From NCBI GenBank assembly GCA_008330645.1, contig VLTN01000013.1, positions 248,001 to 312,000 on the forward strand: a stretch of 64,000 nucleotides of DNA. Direction: 5' to 3'. The notes under the pieces are model-generated. The model was not told where the DNA came from. It ran no database searches and saw nothing but the letters and a program-made list of their open reading frames with translations. The position numbers and the translations under genes were made by a program. The stretch comes from Cafeteria roenbergensis (taxonomy: Eukaryota > Sar > Bigyra > Bicosoecida > Cafeteriaceae). Shown here in pieces: positions 61,801 through 64,000 of this stretch (its first letter is position 1; every line of letters starts with the position of its first letter).

Positions 61801-64000
61801 CTGTGGCGGCCGGCCAGCAAGGGGGCGCGGGACCGCGCAGCGGGCCAGCTCCTGCCTGCCCGACCCCTCGGCAGCTGCTGGTGAACCGCTTGCACTGGCT
61901 CAACCAGGCCAAGCCCGCGTCCCCGTTGGCTTGCTTCCTGGGCCCTGCGGACGACCAGCTCGCCGACTTTGACGGCGCCGTGGACGTGGAGGCGGCCGCC
62001 TTCGCCGGCCAGATCGGGCACCTTGGCGGCGGCGACCCTTTGCTTGGCTCGACTCGCGCTCGGGCTGCTGCCCCCTCCAGCGGGGCTGGCAGAGCCGTCG
62101 CCCGTCAAGCGCGGCGCCGCGCGGCCGGGGTGGACGGGTGGCATCCGCGCGCATCTACAATGGCCCAGCGAGCCACCGAGGCCGACTCGCGCTCGCTGTT
62201 CGACACGGTCCAAGTATGCCAGCGCGCCTTCGACCACGATGTGCAGAGCTGCCGACTCGGCAAGCTGCTTGGCTCCGCGGGCGCGGCAGCGTGCGCTGCG
62301 GCGGCGCTCCGGCGTGCGTTCCCCATCCTGAGAGAAGGATTCCGCGCGTGGGGGCTGGCGCATCCCGGCGACTCCCCATTCGAAGTGAGCTATGCAGAGC
62401 TGCGAAGCCTGTGGTCGGACCTCGGCCTCGCCCGCGCAGTGCCAGTGGCCCGGCGGTTCCAAGCCAACGAGGCGGTGAACGTGGCGTTCGTGTCGACAAA
62501 CTTTGACGACTCCGCTGACGGCGACCAGTTCAACCCCGCCGACGCCCTGGTGCGGTTCGAGTACGTCGAGATCCTCACCCGGCTAGCGGCCATCGTTGAG
62601 GTCTCGCCGGCGGAGCCAGCCGCCCGCGCTGACGCAGTCACGCGGTTCCTGCAGACCCGGATGGTGCCCCCCCTGCGGCGCATGCTGGGCTGGCACGCGA
62701 GCGCCCTCCACACGACCGCCGCGGCGCTGGGCAGCGTGCGGCTCGTGGGACCGACGCCCTGGACCAAGGCTCGCCTGCGGCGGATGCAGACGAGGAACAC
62801 AGCCGCGGCAAGCAGCATGCGGCGCAAACGCTCGCTCGCTCTCGGGCGCGCAGCCGCGCTATCTCGCCTCAGCAGCGCCGGGCTGTCAGCTGCCTCCTCA
62901 GGGCAGCTGCTGGGCCCAGCCCGCCATGGCTCCGACCAGGCACACGCTGGCCCCAACGGTGAAGCCCCCGCTGGCCAGCCGCTGGCGACGCCCGGGTCGA
63001 CGTGGGGCTTCGCAGGGGCTCTCGAGGGCAGCCCGTCGGGAAGTGGCATCGCCAGGCACGCGGGCAACGACGACGACGTGACCTCGCAAGACGGCACTCC
63101 GCGCATGGCAGTGCCGACGCATCTGGGCCGCATGCCACCGGGCGCCTCGCTCCCGCCGCCGCCGCTGGCCCGCTCTCGATCCCGGAGGGCGTCCGACGAC
63201 CTCAGCTTGCTCTCCCACCCCAGTGCCAGCGCCCTGCGGTCGGTGGGGCTGGCTCGCCGCGCCTCGAAGCGGCGCATGGCGGCGTCGAGGGCGCGAACGG
63301 CGCCGCACGCCACGGCAGCGGCGGGCCTGTCGGGGACGTCCCCCGTCTCCCCGGCGGCCTCTCCCGCAGGGAGTCTCGTCGAGGCGGGCGCTGGGTCGGC
63401 CAGCAGCGCGGGGCGCGGCCGAGGCCCGCGCCCCTCGAGCGCGCCCTCGAGCGACGGCACCGCCGTCGCAGAGGAGGCCGCCGAGCCTGCGCATTCGCCG
63501 GGAGCAGCCCCTGGCTGTCAGGCCCCTGCTTGCGGGGCTGAGGGCGCAGGAGGCGCCGCCCCCGCTCCGCCGGCCTCGCCTGCTGCCCCGCGACGAGCAA
63601 GGCTTGCTCGCCCCCGGTCAGCGTCGGGGGCGGCCTCTATCAGGGCAGCGTCACCGCCCCTGGCGGACCCTGGCGCCGGCGTCCCGCCTCCTGCCGTTCG
63701 CAGCGCAACGGAGAGCTTGGGCGCCTCCGTAGGCCCCCGCCCCGTGGCGTCGCCCTTGGACGAGGACGAGCGCTCGCGTCCCCGCTCCACGGTGCCCGGA
63801 CTGTCGTCCCTGGCTGCAGGGCGGAGGCAGGATCCCGCTGCGATGCGCCGGGTGTCGGCGGCGCTCCTCCGGCAGATGTCCCGCCTGGACTGGTCTCTGC
63901 CGCTCCCGGTGCGAGAGGCAGAGAGCCTCGTGGCGATGCGCGTGCTGCGCCCGGACGAAGTGGCCGTTCCGGGGCTCTACCGAGTGGGTCTGACGTCCGC
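58860..64000 (+). CDS. Giant leucine-rich-repeat protein, partial (runs off right edge)
   Basis: From ATG 58860 (agccATGG, first ATG after an in-frame stop at 58818) the frame is open for 1,713 codons to the window end. Residues ~320-370 and ~780-960 carry RI-type LRRs: LLVNAAALC-like LRVLVVNAAALCAAGEL, SLGVLSVSGNHLGDGFV, LTGLDLSWNDRITPRSG, VTELDLSHCGLDDAAAASLE, SLQRLDLSFNRLGPAGGAAV and MRWLGLAGCGAAGDDVASI. Around residue 1,160-1,250 come FPILREGFRAWG and FNPADALVRFEYVEILTRLA, a motif that I recall from large LRR and EF-hand-like proteins of flagellates. The rest is Ser/Ala/Pro/Gly-rich, including a run of about twelve Gly near 60115-60155. Likely a cytoskeletal or ciliary scaffold, but that is inference. 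The C-terminus lies outside the window. Confidence 0.8.
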   Translation, partial: MEVDCDPHEKLAQSVGAEAIHASLFKPAEAGAGAGVSERQYSRRVTVAMPRAPASVWDRLEPTSTADITRGVSVGGVASSVSSFVDEMALRPGRRPASAARRAAAIAEMRDAVAGQSAALAQELTAAGVTFPREGRLTPSARQQPTAAHRPHGDSDSLWRGGGSQPPASPGRRFKGQHAGARDLSLDARSLPRLEAASRRDPTASAAAGAPWLRRWRRPAASHDFAAEGARPFAAGAVFAQACQLAGVRPAARVARSLEAPAPLTLDGGIEDALIAPLCCALADGAVETDQVRITGESRAISDRSAAALLDALAVQPALRVLVVNAAALCAAGELASRAPHALLRAVACSKSLGVLSVSGNHLGDGFVRGLFHVLCPERGAPATLPPVDCDRDRTGFDAALEEDEARRRKAGATTGRGRGGGGGGGGGGGGGREDAAGAGSAHVAPSAVGEGSALTGSEAAAGTAACAAPSQADARPQADDTLSQHLAPVELARLSRVAATEAALARLPRSVARGSTFTLAPASPQCLPRTSSSGPSHGSAHSRAWSSLALRGASSLACLQPLPQPADSPVRKRLAASGAPSSTQGGRAASLPQLPSPEAAGRTPQLRRQLWGPRGDSKGGWGSTPASPMRPADGTWPGVLSPELGTGEQSDPGDGAGALRGCASPGSEQRASSTGWLASPERSAWGVGGGAGAQGSPPRPLGSTTALPPVTAAMSGQERAAISLQRALGRADDFWGLRRDTLEVLCRGRAMTAGLEAMETGAGKDAGGPGARAGGSACDGDAGGGAGAAVLMPRLQATAGAADPAPSLTGLDLSWNDRITPRSGRVFAAMIGREEEDRGKIPASALRVVRLAGLRLGSAGATPVLRALALPPQRVTELDLSHCGLDDAAAASLEQALSSSVSLQRLDLSFNRLGPAGGAAVGAGIDASVSLERCDCSGNPIGLAASLAMLLDAAASDSMRWLGLAGCGAAGDDVASIAAAVAAGQQGGAGPRSGPAPACPTPRQLLVNRLHWLNQAKPASPLACFLGPADDQLADFDGAVDVEAAAFAGQIGHLGGGDPLLGSTRARAAAPSSGAGRAVARQARRRAAGVDGWHPRASTMAQRATEADSRSLFDTVQVCQRAFDHDVQSCRLGKLLGSAGAAACAAAALRRAFPILREGFRAWGLAHPGDSPFEVSYAELRSLWSDLGLARAVPVARRFQANEAVNVAFVSTNFDDSADGDQFNPADALVRFEYVEILTRLAAIVEVSPAEPAARADAVTRFLQTRMVPPLRRMLGWHASALHTTAAALGSVRLVGPTPWTKARLRRMQTRNTAAASSMRRKRSLALGRAAALSRLSSAGLSAASSGQLLGPARHGSDQAHAGPNGEAPAGQPLATPGSTWGFAGALEGSPSGSGIARHAGNDDDVTSQDGTPRMAVPTHLGRMPPGASLPPPPLARSRSRRASDDLSLLSHPSASALRSVGLARRASKRRMAASRARTAPHATAAAGLSGTSPVSPAASPAGSLVEAGAGSASSAGRGRGPRPSSAPSSDGTAVAEEAAEPAHSPGAAPGCQAPACGAEGAGGAAPAPPASPAAPRRARLARPRSASGAASIRAASPPLADPGAGVPPPAVRSATESLGASVGPRPVASPLDEDERSRPRSTVPGLSSLAAGRRQDPAAMRRVSAALLRQMSRLDWSLPLPVREAESLVAMRVLRPDEVAVPGLYRVGLTS

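Noticed and set aside
1-64000. Search by eye for transposons, LTR or other virus-like elements
   Set aside because: No reverse transcriptase, integrase, transposase, capsid-like or polymerase-like sequence, and no long terminal repeats, were recognised in any frame.

Overview
The window is nuclear DNA from a very GC-rich, gene-dense unicellular eukaryote. Evidence: 22 supported spliceosomal introns (94-501 bases; 21 GT-AG and 1 GC-AG; 17 of 22 donors read GTGAG), a class I histone deacetylase, calnexin, importin alpha, a three-repeat Myb protein, cytosolic ribosomal protein uS8 and GPI-anchor and N-glycan enzymes. Extreme third-position GC and long Ala/Ser/Gly/Pro-rich linkers fit a free-living protist or alga such as a stramenopile or haptophyte. 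The lineage cannot be fixed from this sequence, and I saw no plastid-diagnostic gene.

Layout, left to right. 1-5.3 kb: minus-strand gene for a giant disordered protein ending in ARM-like repeats, cut by the left edge. 5.9-8.15 kb: class I HDAC (+, five exons). 8.3-10.1 kb: quinone-oxidoreductase-like MDR enzyme with an extra N-terminal domain (-). 10.6 kb: PREY/UPF0434 mitochondrial protein (+). 11.1-12.4 kb: three-exon membrane protein (-). 12.8-17.2 kb: cysteine-desulfurase-like domain fused to a TtcA-like tRNA thiolase (+). 17.7-19.0 kb: KCTD-like BTB protein (-). 19.3-21.1 kb: four-helix membrane protein (-). 21.2-22.5 kb: DUF1349 protein (+). 22.95-24.4 kb: AcuI/YhdH-type acrylyl-CoA reductase (-). 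24.8-26.2 kb: membrane-anchored methyltransferase-like protein (+). 26.8-29.8 kb: GH47 mannosidase with a lectin-like stem domain (+). 30.4-32.4 kb: calnexin (-). 32.9-34.5 kb: SOF1/DCAF13 (+). 35.0-35.4 kb: uS8/RPS15A (-). 36.5-44.2 kb: 3R-Myb (-). 46.2-47.7 kb: METTL1/TRMB (+). 47.8-50.2 kb: PIG-Z/SMP3-like mannosyltransferase (+). 50.5-51.7 kb: NUDT6-like Nudix protein (+). 52.6-54.7 kb: importin alpha with an FG tail (-). 55.0-56.2 kb: AlgH/UPF0301 (+). 56.5-58.3 kb: unknown protein (+). 58.9 kb to the right edge: giant LRR protein (+).

Most genes are unrelated housekeeping genes placed 130-600 bases apart. Functional themes that recur are tRNA modification (TtcA-like fusion, METTL1), ER glycoprotein handling (GH47 mannosidase next to calnexin, with GPI mannosyltransferase further along), ribosome biogenesis (SOF1 next to uS8) and nuclear regulation and transport (HDAC, Myb, importin alpha). 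I found no transposon, virus-like element, CRISPR array, rRNA or convincing tRNA. Because of the base composition, antisense frames stay open for thousands of bases. Genes here were therefore called from protein family resemblance, splice junctions and codon pattern, not from frame length.
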